The position numbers and the translations under genes were made by a program. 64,000 nt of DNA from Nostoc sp. NMS8 (GTDB lineage Bacteria > Cyanobacteriota > Cyanobacteriia > Cyanobacteriales > Nostocaceae): assembly GCF_017115045.1 (NCBI RefSeq), contig NZ_JABXKK010000085.1:114373-178372 (forward strand), written 5' to 3'. How positions within the stretch are numbered: the stretch's first letter is position 1; every line of letters starts with the position of its first letter. Shown here one piece after another: positions 33,696 through 42,647 of the stretch. A model generated the notes under the pieces. The model made no database searches and was not told the origin of the DNA. It saw only the letters and a list, made by a program, of their open reading frames with translations.

Positions 33696-34091
33696 TCATT
33701 CCATTAGTGAAGTAAAATCCCAACCCAGCAGTTGAGCAACTTGAGCAGGGAGGGTAACTGGATTAAAGGGTTTGAGAATTACGCCAGCAACTTGATACTT
33801 TTGCAAAATTTGCGAATCCAGCCATCGCGCTTTAGCACTGAGCAGCACTACAGGAATAGTTTGAGTTTCTGTATTGTTTCTGAGTTTATTCATAAACTCA
33901 AAACTAGCCATATCACGGATTGAGATATCTAATACAATCGCATCAGGACTATGGTGTACTGCGTTCTGCAATCCTTCTGATGGAGAATCTGCTGTCAGCA
34001 CATTCCAACCAGCTAAATCTTAGAGGCAAAATTTTACTATCTCACGTACATTCAGTTCATCATCAATGAGCAATATCGTTTTGACGGTTAT
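33696..34091 (-). pseudogene. Response regulator with internal stop codon
   Basis: Minus-strand reading gives TVKTILLIDDELNVREIVKF, CL, stop, then DLAGWNVLTADSPSEGL and a full REC domain to LGWDFTSLME. The paralogue just upstream has CLEDLGGWDTLTA at the same place, so one base change (GAA/GAG to TAA, 34020-34022) truncates it. The position expected for the start, five bases after GGGGAGG, reads ATA (34089-34091), possibly a mutated ATG. An ATG further upstream (34109 or 34115) exists. The acceptor Asp lies in IVLDISIRDMASFE, which also departs from the usual MPxMDG. The gene appears dead or dying. Confidence 0.78.
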
Positions 34092-34229
34092 ATTTACCTC
34101 CCCTAGCATATTCATGTCATTTCATACAGCTTTCCTGTGAGATAAAATATTTTTATCTGCAAACAAAAAATATAGATGATAAAAATAAAAAACTAATAAA
34201 GATATAGATTTTGTTACAAATCTTCAAAA

Positions 34230-34607
34230 TTAATCGTCCCACCCCAAAATATTGGTAACTTCGTTGCAAATAGAGGTAGGTTCAAAGGGTTTGGTAATAA
34301 TCCCAGCAATTCCCATTTGGGCGAAACGGGCGCGATCGCTCCCTTGGACTTTTACTGTTAACAGAATCACTGGAATCTCTTGGGTTGCAGAATTTCCCTG
34401 AAGCTTTTCGTAGACTGCAAAGCCGTCAAGATCAGGCATAGAGACATCAAGTAGAATGGCATCAATGGGTTCTGTCTGAGCAATTTCCAGTCCTTCTGTC
34501 CCTGATGCAGCTGTCAAGGTGTCCCATCCTCCCAAGTCTTCTAAACAAGCTTGTACTAATTCGCGGATTCGTTCTTCATCATCCACAATTAACAATCTTT
34601 TAGTCAT
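34230..34607 (-). CDS. Single-domain response regulator
   Basis: 125 residues, REC domain only: acidic pair VDDE (8-11), acceptor D54 in LLDVSMPDLDG, Thr in VILLTVK and Lys in ITKPFEP. It has no output domain, so it should pass phosphate on or signal by protein contact, like CheY. It lies 17 bp downstream of the KdpD-like kinase gene in the same direction, the obvious partner. The gap is a TCATTTG repeat. A degraded relative follows at 33696-34091. Confidence 0.92.
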   Translation of the reverse strand: MTKRLLIVDDEERIRELVQACLEDLGGWDTLTAASGTEGLEIAQTEPIDAILLDVSMPDLDGFAVYEKLQGNSATQEIPVILLTVKVQGSDRARFAQMGIAGIITKPFEPTSICNEVTNILGWDD

Positions 34608-34624
34608 TTGTCATTTGTCATTGG

Positions 34625-37315
34625 TTATTTATTATTCTCCTCTGCTCCTCTGCTCCTCTGCTCCCCTGCTCCTCTGCTCCCCTGCTCCTCTGCTCCCCTG
34701 CTCCTCTGCTCCTCTGCTCCCCTGCTCCTCTGCTCCTCTGCTCCCTGCCCCCTGCTCCCTGCCAAATTTCCCGGCAATGGCAGGGTGAAGAAAAACGTGC
34801 TGCCGATACTAAGAGTACTCTCAGCCCAGATTTGCCCACCGTGTTGATCAATAATACTACGACAGATTGCCAATCCCAAGCCTGTGCCGCCTTTGGTGCG
34901 AGAATCAGAGGCGTCTACTTGCTGAAATCTTCCAAAGATTGCTTCTAACTTATCTGTGGGGATACCTCGTCCTCGATCGCTTATTTGGAATAGTACGCGG
35001 TCTGTTTGCTGTTGGACACTGAGTGTAATAGTAGAATCGGCAGGCGAGAATTTAATTGCATTACCTAACAAATTGGTGAGTGTTTGCACAATAGCATCAG
35101 CCGCCGCCCAAACTTGAGCATTAGTAGGGTGGATCTTAAAGGTAATATTTTGCTGATTGGCGATCGCTTGCACTCCTGCTACTGCTTGTTGAATTAAATC
35201 AGCCGCATTGCAGGTGGTTTTTTTTAAGATAGCTCGATCCGACTCTAAGCGTTCCAAATCGAGAATATCGTTAACTAGACGCACTAAGCGATCGCTATCG
35301 ATGGCTGCAATCTCAATCATCCGCTTGAATTTGTCTGGTTTTTTGTCGTAGATACCGGTTTGTAGTAAGCCTAATGCGGCGCGAATTGCAGTTAAGGGAG
35401 TGCGGAGTTCGTGACTAACGATGCCAATAAACTCACTCTTCATCAGATTAATCTGCTCTAGTTCAGTGATATCTTCAGCAATACCAGCAATCCGAACTAC
35501 TGCGCCTAATTCATTTTTGATCGGAAACGCGCGATCGCGAATCCAACGGATTGAACCATCAGGACGGATAATGCGATATTTTTTATCGTATTGCCCTGGT
35601 CTGAGCTGTTCAATGAGTTCAATTTCGACGCGCTGGCGATCTTCTGGGTGAATTGCATCTAACCAATCTGAATAGTTGTGATACAACTTTTCACAACTTC
35701 TTTGCCAGATGATTTGGTAAGCATTGCTCACATATAGAATTTGCTGACTTTGATTATCGGTCATCCAAAATACTGCTTCGATATTTTCTGCCAGCTGACG
35801 AAACTTTTCTTCGCTCTCGCGTAAAGCTTCTTCGATGCCTTTGCGCTCAGTGATATCTTGGTGAACCGCAACCAGAACTTTGCCGTAATCGGGATGCCTG
35901 AATACAGAAGTCGTCACACTAGACCAAAATGGTGTTCCATCTTTTTTAACATTCTGGACTTCATAAGTAGCTTCAGTATTTTGTAAGACGGTAGACACAA
36001 TCGCTTGATTTACATCTTTCGTAGTTACCGATTCGGTGACATAGTTTACAATCGAAACGTGCTGACCGTTGAGTTCGCTAGAGTTATAGCCAAACATCTG
36101 CTCAAATTTCGGATTGGCATAGACGATCATTCCATTATCAATTTTCACTAAGCAAATGCCTTCTCCCATATTTCGGGTAATTACAGCCTGAAGCTCCAGC
36201 ATTTGCGACTGTTCTAAAAGTGTGAGTTGGGTTTGTTGCTGCTCTATCACTGTTTTTTGCAGGCGATCGTTCGTCTCTGTCAGTTGTGCGGTGCGTTCTT
36301 GCACTCGTTGCTCAAGTTTGGCATTCAATTGTTGCAGGGCAATTTCTGCCTGTTTGCGCTCTGTCAGTTCTGTCTGCACCTGTTCAAACAAAGCTGCCTG
36401 CTGGATAGCAATGCTTACCTGCGTTCCTAACTGCCGCAACAGAGCAATTTCTGAAGATTGCCACTCACGAGGAGCCTTACATTGATGAGCTGCCAATAAT
36501 CCCCACAATTCATCTCCCAAGGAAACGGGAACGACCAGATTTGCCCTCACTTGGAGACTTTCCAAAAATTCAACGTGACAGGGACTAATTCCAGCAGTAT
36601 AAATATCAGTTTTCGCAGTGACTAAGCCTTGTTTAAAGGGTTCGACGTTCTGTTCACCAATACAAGGATCGAGAATTTGGAGTGGTAAAAGAGCCATCCA
36701 TTCCGGTGCAACAGACTCAACAACAATGGTTCCACCCCAACCTGGATAAAATTGGAAGATAGTGACGCGATCGCACTCCAGAAATTGCCGCACTTCATCA
36801 ACAGTAGTTTGCAAGATATCTTGTAAATTGAGCGATCGCCGGATACGCTGGGTCATCTCCATTACTAAGCGCTGTTGCTCAAATTGATGTTGCAGTGTTT
36901 CTTGTGTATGTTTGCGCTCGTCAAGAGCTATTCGCAGTTGCTTGGCATTTTCTTGAGACAATTGTTGGTTGAGTTGTTGAATCTTCTGTCTGCTGTACTG
37001 AAGATTGCCTGTCACCAGGTTAATTATCAAGGCAACTAGCAAGAAAAGACCTAACCGCCATATATCTTCTGGTTGATTAATCCCCAGTTGATACCGAGGG
37101 GGAATTAAAAAATAATCAATTGCCAGTGTGGAAAGGACAACTGTAACGATCCCTGGTCGAAAGCCACCATACCAAGTACTGACGATGATAGCGATGTAGA
37201 AAAATGCCCCAATGGTTCGAGAAATCAGCGCTTCTAGCCAAAGTGACAGCAAGATGGCGATCGCTGTGGAGCCAATAGCAACACCGTAGTTCAATAATCG
37301 TGAATTTCCGATCAT
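34625..37315 (-). CDS. KdpD-like membrane sensor kinase: 4 TM, GAF, 2 PAS, HisKA/HATPase
   Basis: 896 residues. The N-terminal DUF4118-type module has four membrane helices (about 8-105, with TWYGGFRPGIVTV). Then follow a GAF domain (about 150-310), a coiled coil (310-370), two PAS domains (about 375-495 and 500-625), and a HisKA with FIGIVSHELRTPLTAI. The HATPase has NLLGNAIKFS, DRGRGI and GGTGLGLAI. The last 44 residues (RGAEEQRS repeats) are translated from a CTCCTCTG tandem repeat. Its start overlaps the upstream regulator stop by 4 bp. It acts with the 37312-39165 regulator and the single REC protein. Confidence 0.94.
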   Translation of the reverse strand: MIGNSRLLNYGVAIGSTAIAILLSLWLEALISRTIGAFFYIAIIVSTWYGGFRPGIVTVVLSTLAIDYFLIPPRYQLGINQPEDIWRLGLFLLVALIINLVTGNLQYSRQKIQQLNQQLSQENAKQLRIALDERKHTQETLQHQFEQQRLVMEMTQRIRRSLNLQDILQTTVDEVRQFLECDRVTIFQFYPGWGGTIVVESVAPEWMALLPLQILDPCIGEQNVEPFKQGLVTAKTDIYTAGISPCHVEFLESLQVRANLVVPVSLGDELWGLLAAHQCKAPREWQSSEIALLRQLGTQVSIAIQQAALFEQVQTELTERKQAEIALQQLNAKLEQRVQERTAQLTETNDRLQKTVIEQQQTQLTLLEQSQMLELQAVITRNMGEGICLVKIDNGMIVYANPKFEQMFGYNSSELNGQHVSIVNYVTESVTTKDVNQAIVSTVLQNTEATYEVQNVKKDGTPFWSSVTTSVFRHPDYGKVLVAVHQDITERKGIEEALRESEEKFRQLAENIEAVFWMTDNQSQQILYVSNAYQIIWQRSCEKLYHNYSDWLDAIHPEDRQRVEIELIEQLRPGQYDKKYRIIRPDGSIRWIRDRAFPIKNELGAVVRIAGIAEDITELEQINLMKSEFIGIVSHELRTPLTAIRAALGLLQTGIYDKKPDKFKRMIEIAAIDSDRLVRLVNDILDLERLESDRAILKKTTCNAADLIQQAVAGVQAIANQQNITFKIHPTNAQVWAAADAIVQTLTNLLGNAIKFSPADSTITLSVQQQTDRVLFQISDRGRGIPTDKLEAIFGRFQQVDASDSRTKGGTGLGLAICRSIIDQHGGQIWAESTLSIGSTFFFTLPLPGNLAGSRGQGAEEQRSRGAEEQRSRGAEEQGSRGAGEQRSRGAEENNK
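34634..34760. repeat. CTCCTCTG octamer array coding for the kinase tail
   Basis: About fourteen 8-bp units (CTCCTCTG/CTCCCCTG) on the plus strand. Because three units make 24 bases, the minus strand reads as an eight-residue period, RGAEEQRS, up to a TAA at 34625. Confidence 0.9.
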
Positions 37316-39165
37316 GCTTGACTTCTCCCTAGCTGAGAGCGCCTGCGCGTTCTTTGAATTCGGCTCAGTACCCGTGTCACAAGTTCTGGCCCTAGCACTG
37401 GCTTGCTAATAAAATCATCGGCTCCGGCAGCAAAAGCTTGCTGAAGAAATTCTGCTTCGGTATGGGCGGTAACTACTAAAATCGGTAAATCTCCCCACTG
37501 GGCATCTTGGCGCACGACTTTGCACAACTCTAACCCGTTCACTATCGGCATTTCTAAATCTAGTACTACCAAATCTGGGGATGTTGCAATCAGCACCTTC
37601 CAAAATTGTTGTGATTGGGAGAGGGTTATGACTTCCAACCCCCAAGGAGTTAGTAACGCCGATAATCCAGCCAGGATTACAGGGTCATCATCTACGATTA
37701 AAACTTTGGCTTCGGAAGTTTGAGGTTGAGGTAAGACACGAGCGATCGCCTGAAAAATCTGCTCGGTTGTGGCCGGTTTATGCAAAAATTGTCTAGCTCC
37801 TAAACGCGAGACTGCCAGTCGATCTGCTAAAGTATCTCGTCCTGTAAAAACAATTACTGGAATATTTGGTGATCGCTCTACTATCTCGCTCAATAATATT
37901 AATGCATCTTCTTCTGTTCCAGGAAAACTCAAATCCAGTAAAACTACATCAGGAGTTTTTAAAGAAAATAGCGATCGGGCCGTTGCTAAGTTTGGTGCAA
38001 CCTTCATCCTGATGCCCCATGAGTCGGCTTCTGCTTGCAACTGCTCTGTCAGTGTCGTATCGTCATCAATGACTAATAGACGATAAGTTTGCTTTAGCGA
38101 GAAGTTTTGAGCGGTAGAAGTGACAGCCGGCTTAATTAACTCTTGCTTTAATGCTGTTACAAGTTGTGAAAAATTAGAGATTTGTTCGGTAGATAACGAG
38201 GAATTTCCAAGCAGTAAATGCTCTATTTTCCGTGCCAGCCGAGAACCCTCTGGATAACCGAACGACCCCATTGAGCCTGCTAGCTTATGGGCTTCATGCA
38301 ATGCTTGCTGATGTAACTCTTCATTTAAATTCCCGGCTAAGAGTGCAGTTTTTAACCGCTCCAGCACTACAACCTGACCGATAAAGGAATTGCGAAATCG
38401 CTCCAGCACCCGATTGACAGCAGTCATATCTTTGGGAGCGGGTTTTTTCTTGCCATCTTGATTCGTTTGCACAACAGAGATGGAGCGATTAGGTGCAGGC
38501 TTGATGCGATAGCCCATACCATATACCGTTTCTAGAAATTCTTCTGTTAGACCTACTGTTTTCAGTTTCTTTCGCAAGTCCTTAATATGAGTCGTAACTG
38601 CATTTTCAGTCGGTGCGTCCCCAAATCCCCAGAGCCGATCTAGAATCACTGCCCGACTAAAGATCCGATCTGGGTTTTGCAAAAATAATTCCAGCAGTTT
38701 GTATTCTGTGGCGGTAAGGGGAATTTCTTGCTCATGACAAGTTACTCTGCCGGCACTTGGATCTAAACAGAGATTTCCCCAGGTTAAGATGGATGGTGAA
38801 ATTGCCTCATTGCGTCGTAATAAAGAGCGAATTCTGGCTAGTAATGCTTCTGGATCAAAGGGTTTGATGACGTAATCATCTGCTCCGGCATCTAAGCCTG
38901 CCACTATATCTGCATTAGAATTTTTCCCTGTTAGCAACAGAATAGATTTACGGTAGCCTTGCTTTCGCAGTTGTCGACACAAGCTAATCCCATCCAGTTT
39001 GGGAATTAGCCAATCCAGCAAAATCAACTCATACTCAGTCGATGTCGCTAGTTCTAATCCAGCTTGTCCATTGCTTGCTATGTCGATAGTATAACGATTT
39101 GCACTCAACAAATCGAAGAGTGCTGTACTCAGTAATACGTCATCCTCTACCAACAAAATTTTCAT
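37312..39165 (-). CDS. REC - winged helix - Hpt - REC - REC response regulator
   Basis: 617 residues. REC1 (1-118) has acceptor D51 in LLDWLIPKLDG. An OmpR/PhoB-type winged helix (about 130-222) has TEYKLLELFLQNP and VYGMGYRI. An Hpt domain (about 260-345) has HEAHKLAGSMGSFGY. REC2 (about 358-475) has LLDLSFPGTEED, and REC3 (about 485-605) has VLDLEMPIVNGLE. It combines a DNA-binding output with a phosphotransfer domain and two further receivers, an arrangement seen in some cyanobacterial regulators. It is first in the minus-strand operon and overlaps the kinase start by 4 bp. It is probably a phosphorelay hub that also controls transcription. Confidence 0.93.
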   Translation of the reverse strand: MKILLVEDDVLLSTALFDLLSANRYTIDIASNGQAGLELATSTEYELILLDWLIPKLDGISLCRQLRKQGYRKSILLLTGKNSNADIVAGLDAGADDYVIKPFDPEALLARIRSLLRRNEAISPSILTWGNLCLDPSAGRVTCHEQEIPLTATEYKLLELFLQNPDRIFSRAVILDRLWGFGDAPTENAVTTHIKDLRKKLKTVGLTEEFLETVYGMGYRIKPAPNRSISVVQTNQDGKKKPAPKDMTAVNRVLERFRNSFIGQVVVLERLKTALLAGNLNEELHQQALHEAHKLAGSMGSFGYPEGSRLARKIEHLLLGNSSLSTEQISNFSQLVTALKQELIKPAVTSTAQNFSLKQTYRLLVIDDDTTLTEQLQAEADSWGIRMKVAPNLATARSLFSLKTPDVVLLDLSFPGTEEDALILLSEIVERSPNIPVIVFTGRDTLADRLAVSRLGARQFLHKPATTEQIFQAIARVLPQPQTSEAKVLIVDDDPVILAGLSALLTPWGLEVITLSQSQQFWKVLIATSPDLVVLDLEMPIVNGLELCKVVRQDAQWGDLPILVVTAHTEAEFLQQAFAAGADDFISKPVLGPELVTRVLSRIQRTRRRSQLGRSQA

Positions 39166-39463
39166 AGATTGTATCCAAAGAAGATGCTTATGACACCTTT
39201 GCGATCGCTGGGCACACCATCACCGTAGTCATAGTCAAGTTACTGTGTAATTTTAATATATTGTTACAAACATGACAATAAGTTAATTTAAAGTTGTTAG
39301 TCTCAGATATTTATTTACAAATATTCATAATTAAAGTAGTATTTACATTCACTTTGATGATGAAAGATTTATTTATTTAATTTTTCTGTAAAAATTTAGA
39401 ATCCTCATGAAATCTTTAGATTTAGAGATTATTTTTTAAAGTCTCAATTCTGCTCTAGAAATT
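39166..39463. other. AT-rich divergent intergenic region
   Basis: About 300 bp between the divergent regulator and the 39464 gene. It is very A/T-rich and presumably holds both promoters. No clear motif or RNA is seen. Confidence 0.5.
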
Positions 39464-39850
39464 ATGCAATACCTATACTATCTGGCCAATGCTAGTCTGA
39501 CATTGCGGGTTGTTGAATATTTTAGTAAAAATGAATTTTATATTGAATTTGTGACTGTAATTAATCAATTTGATGGTTGGATAATCAACATTAAAACTAA
39601 ATCTTTTGTTTCTGTAGAAAAGGATAAAGATATTAGAGCTTTCTTAAACGAATTAGGAATTATTTACTCCCCATCCAAGTTGATTAGTAAGGTTCTGAGC
39701 AGTTTAGAAACTGGACAACCACCAATTAATGTTATGAAACGCTATAAGATAGCGGTAGTTTCTCATGGTAGACCGCAGCCTGATGAGATTGAAGTATTCC
39801 GACAAAGTTATATCCGTGGATTGGGCTACTGTCCGCAAAATTTGGCTTAA
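39464..39850 (+). CDS. Hypothetical protein (128 aa)
   Basis: 128 residues starting MQYLYYLANASLTLRVVEYF. It is soluble with mixed alpha/beta character and a C-terminal segment MKRYKIAVVSHGRPQPDEIE. I do not recognise the family. No RBS is obvious before the ATG at 39464. A plain conserved Nostocales protein is the most likely explanation. It precedes the Tudor-knot-like gene by a short STRR-rich gap, so a functional link is possible but unproven. Confidence 0.6.
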   Translation: MQYLYYLANASLTLRVVEYFSKNEFYIEFVTVINQFDGWIINIKTKSFVSVEKDKDIRAFLNELGIIYSPSKLISKVLSSLETGQPPINVMKRYKIAVVSHGRPQPDEIEVFRQSYIRGLGYCPQNLA

Positions 39851-39851
39851 A

Positions 39852-39910
39852 AAGGGGCTGGGGACTGGGAATTGGGGGAGAATAATAACTCAGCACTCAG
39901 CGCTTTCAAG
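39852..39910. repeat. STRRs (ACTGGGG- and CACTCAG-type)
   Basis: GGGGCTGGGGACTGGGAATTGG is followed by TAACTCAGCACTCAGCGC. The same pair of motifs occurs at 11431-11495. Confidence 0.75.
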
Positions 39911-39919
39911 CATTTAAAA

Positions 39920-40005
39920 ATGTGGGTTCTTAATTTTTTGATCGGTTCGGGGAACTCTATAAATACGGTTTAGTAATTGCCCAGTACCCACCAGAGAAAG
40001 GCTTC
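39920..40005 (+). other. Frameshifted 5' end of the Tudor-knot-like gene
   Basis: ATG 39920 opens MWVLN; then the T6 run (39934-39939) leads into a different frame that ends soon after. In the downstream gene's own frame, coding-like sequence FFDRFGELYKYGLVIAQYPP precedes the first possible start. Adding one T would join MWVLN to FFDRFGELYKYG and the rest. A lost base in the T run, or a sequencing error, explains this. Confidence 0.7.
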
Positions 40006-41373
40006 TTGTGGGCGCTGGGCTACTCTGAATCAGATTATAACCATATTTTGAGTTTTGAGGATCGGCTGATGGACAAATCGATTATTCAGTTGGTTGACGA
40101 ATTACCGACTGACAATATTACTGTCAAAGTTTTAAAAGCTCTTGATTATGTAGCACCAGGGGAATGGAGCAATTTGACGGGGTTTGACAATAGTATTCGC
40201 ACCATTACTGGAGAAACCGATGCTAAGGTAATCCAGAAAATCCGCGATCGCGCCGCTAGCATATATGAAGATCCTCTAAAAGGCTACCAGTTTGCAATCA
40301 AACTTTATCAAACAATTGATAAGGCAGACACAGCAATGGGAGCGGCGGCTTTAGCGAATAAAGTTAGTGAGAAAATTGGCTTTCTCTCTTTTTTAGGCAA
40401 AATTACTCCCAAAGCGGATGTCACTCAATCCATTGACTTAGTACTAAAAATAGCTGTCGAAATCATTGCCTTTTGCAAAATAAACGGCATTCCTCAACCT
40501 AATCCCCAAGAGTTTGCTAATTCCCTCGCTAACAACTATCAAAATGCGTCCCTAATGAGGATGATTGCTCTAGTTTGTCTAGATGGAATTCTACCATTAG
40601 GCCCCGATTTCCTGAGCAAAATTCACGGAGTTATTAGCGGCACTGATACTAGTGCAATAACTCAAAATCCGGTTTTCTTAGCCGTTAATAACTTTCTTCC
40701 AGGTAATAATCCTTCTGATAAAGTTGGTTTTATCAGTCAGGGTTTCAACTCTGTGCAAGGCTGGATGAATGACTTAGTATCCAAAACAGGCATCACCCCG
40801 CAATCAATTTCTAGTAATTTGGGTAATTTTATTCAGATTGCTGATGATAATTTAGATTTTGTCGCAGCATTCCTAGATCAAACTACCAATTACTACGAGC
40901 ATACAGGAACTCAAACTGTCGCTCGCAATTTAATTTTGCAAGCATACACTTTAGTAAAAGAAGAAATTAAACAAGAAGAGCAAAAGCCGATTCAAGATGT
41001 CTCATCTGCTGTCAAGTCAGATAAGAATCAGTATGAAGTAAGTAAAACAGTGGAAGTCTGGGATAATGATGACGAGGATTGGTATCAGGGAACAATTGAA
41101 AAAATTCAAGATGACCAATTCTTTATTCATTACCTTGGTTACGGTTCATCTTATGACGAGTGGGTAGGCGAAGATGACATTCGCACTCGCGATCTTCGCT
41201 CTACTGATGACAATGGATATGCAGTCGGTCAAAAGGTGAAATGTTGGGATGATGACCAAGAGGCTTGGTATTCTGCAACAATTGAGCAAATCCAAGGTCA
41301 GCAATACTTTCTTCACTACGTTGGTTATGACTCATCTTATGACGAATGGGTTGATAACGATGAGATTTCTTAA
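40006..41373 (+). CDS. Protein with two C-terminal Tudor-knot-like domains
   Basis: Intact reading from TTG 40006, or from ATG 40069, which has GAGG 8 bases upstream; the ancestral start was probably ATG 39920 (frameshifted). Residues up to about 325 are helical with no recognised domain (AANK..EKIGFLSFLGKITPKADV; ALVCLDGILPLGPDF). The C-terminus holds two copies of a chromo-barrel/Tudor-knot-like module (VEVWDNDDEDWYQGTIEKI, then HYLGYGSSYDEWV; and VKCWDDDQEAWYSATIEQI, then HYVGYDSSYDEWV), as in eukaryotic MRG/Esa1-type proteins. Such barrels bind peptides or nucleic acids. A terminator follows at 41394. Role unknown. Confidence 0.82.
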   Translation: MWALGYSESDYNHILSFEDRLMDKSIIQLVDELPTDNITVKVLKALDYVAPGEWSNLTGFDNSIRTITGETDAKVIQKIRDRAASIYEDPLKGYQFAIKLYQTIDKADTAMGAAALANKVSEKIGFLSFLGKITPKADVTQSIDLVLKIAVEIIAFCKINGIPQPNPQEFANSLANNYQNASLMRMIALVCLDGILPLGPDFLSKIHGVISGTDTSAITQNPVFLAVNNFLPGNNPSDKVGFISQGFNSVQGWMNDLVSKTGITPQSISSNLGNFIQIADDNLDFVAAFLDQTTNYYEHTGTQTVARNLILQAYTLVKEEIKQEEQKPIQDVSSAVKSDKNQYEVSKTVEVWDNDDEDWYQGTIEKIQDDQFFIHYLGYGSSYDEWVGEDDIRTRDLRSTDDNGYAVGQKVKCWDDDQEAWYSATIEQIQGQQYFLHYVGYDSSYDEWVDNDEIS

Positions 41374-41393
41374 CTATTGAATTGCAACCTACA

Positions 41394-41432
41394 GATCCCC
41401 GACAACTTTTACGAAGTCGGGGATCTTGTTTT
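41394..41432 (+). terminator. Intrinsic terminator
   Basis: GATCCCCGAC (41394-41403) and GTCGGGGATC (41416-41425) are followed by TTGTTTTT, 20 bp after the stop of the Tudor-knot-like gene. The same palindrome vocabulary recurs at 56517-56550 and, truncated, at about 47031. Confidence 0.85.
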
Positions 41433-41528
41433 TCCTATCTACCAATTACGAATTATCTTGACACTTGCGCTACGATATCCCCTATTGCTTGCGTGCAATG
41501 TATATGAGGAGTAGTGCAGGTCAAACAC

Positions 41529-42647
41529 ATGACAGAACAAATTAATACACAGAATACCCGAAACCTAGTGGCGATCGCTAACCAATTCGCCCAATTGGGA
41601 AAGGTTACAGGCGTTAAAGGGTTTGGCAGTGGTAATATCAATGACACTTTTTTGGTAACTCTAGATTCCTTAAAGGAACAACATTTTGTCCTGCAACGCA
41701 TTAACACACAGGTGTTTCGTCAGCCACAACTGATTATGCAGAACATGCGTACCTTCACGGAACATGTTCACAAACGGTTGCAGGATACACCCCTTAATCG
41801 TCGCTGGGAAGTACCACGCGTACTATTGACCAAAGATACTCAAGACCATTGCAAGGATGCAGATGGCTCATTTTGGCGGGCAATTAGCTTTATTGAAGGC
41901 TCCCAGTCTTTTGATAGTATAGGCGATCGCTCACACGCCAAAGAAATCGGTTATGCCTTGGGAATGTTCCACAATCTCATCAGCGATTTGCCACCAGAAA
42001 AACTTGCTGACACCCTCGAAGGGTTCCATATTACACCGCTTTATCTCCAACATTACCAGGAAGTTCTGGCGAAAACTAGTGTGAGTGCATCTTCTGAAGT
42101 TAATTATTGCTTACAGTTTGTTAGCGATCGCCAAATCTTTGCACATATCCTAGAAAATGCCAAATCTGAAGGCATTCTACCTCTGCGTCTGATGCACGGC
42201 GATCCAAAAATCAATAACGTGATGTTTGACACTGTTACCCAGCAAGCCGTTAGCATCATCGACCTAGACACAGTGAAACCCGGTCTGGTACATTATGATA
42301 TTGGTGATTGCCTGCGATCGGGTTGTAATCCGGCTGGTGAAGAAACCGAGAATTGGGAAAGTATTTATTTCGATACCGATTTGTGTCAGGAAATTCTACA
42401 GGGTTATCTTGCTGTGGCTAAGGCATTTCTGACCGAGAATGATTATGCATACATATATGATGCCATCCGTCTAATTACTTTTGAACTAGGACTGAGATTT
42501 TTTGCTGATTATTTAGCAGGGAATATCTACTTTAAAGTTAAGCACCCAGAACATAATTTGGCAAGAGCGATCGTCCAGTTTAAGCTGACCGAAAGTATTG
42601 AATCTCAAGAAACGCAGATTCGCAAAATTATTCAAGACATGAAATGA
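41529..42647 (+). CDS. APH-fold sugar kinase (NahK-like phosphotransferase)
   Basis: About 372 residues from ATG 41529; a GTG at 41514 lies too close to its GAGGAG. The aminoglycoside-phosphotransferase/choline-kinase fold is clear: a glycine-rich loop GFGSGNINDTF, catalytic loop LMHGDPKINNVMF (His-Gly-Asp...Asn) and metal-binding IIDLDTVKPGLVHYDIGD. The closest named relatives I recall are N-acetylhexosamine 1-kinases and 'mucin desulfatase'-like proteins, so the substrate is probably a sugar. Its stop overlaps the start of the DOMON-like gene (ATGA), so translation is coupled. Confidence 0.83.
   Translation: MTEQINTQNTRNLVAIANQFAQLGKVTGVKGFGSGNINDTFLVTLDSLKEQHFVLQRINTQVFRQPQLIMQNMRTFTEHVHKRLQDTPLNRRWEVPRVLLTKDTQDHCKDADGSFWRAISFIEGSQSFDSIGDRSHAKEIGYALGMFHNLISDLPPEKLADTLEGFHITPLYLQHYQEVLAKTSVSASSEVNYCLQFVSDRQIFAHILENAKSEGILPLRLMHGDPKINNVMFDTVTQQAVSIIDLDTVKPGLVHYDIGDCLRSGCNPAGEETENWESIYFDTDLCQEILQGYLAVAKAFLTENDYAYIYDAIRLITFELGLRFFADYLAGNIYFKVKHPEHNLARAIVQFKLTESIESQETQIRKIIQDMK

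Noticed and set aside
34519..34847. Plus- and minus-strand frames of Ser/Leu/Pro or Arg/Gly/Glu repeats near 34.6 kb
   Set aside because: All but the kinase tail are frame shadows of the octamer repeat array.
41514..41528. GTG 41514 as start of the sugar-kinase-like gene
   Set aside because: Only about 4 bases from GAGGAG; ATG 41529 has AGG at better spacing.
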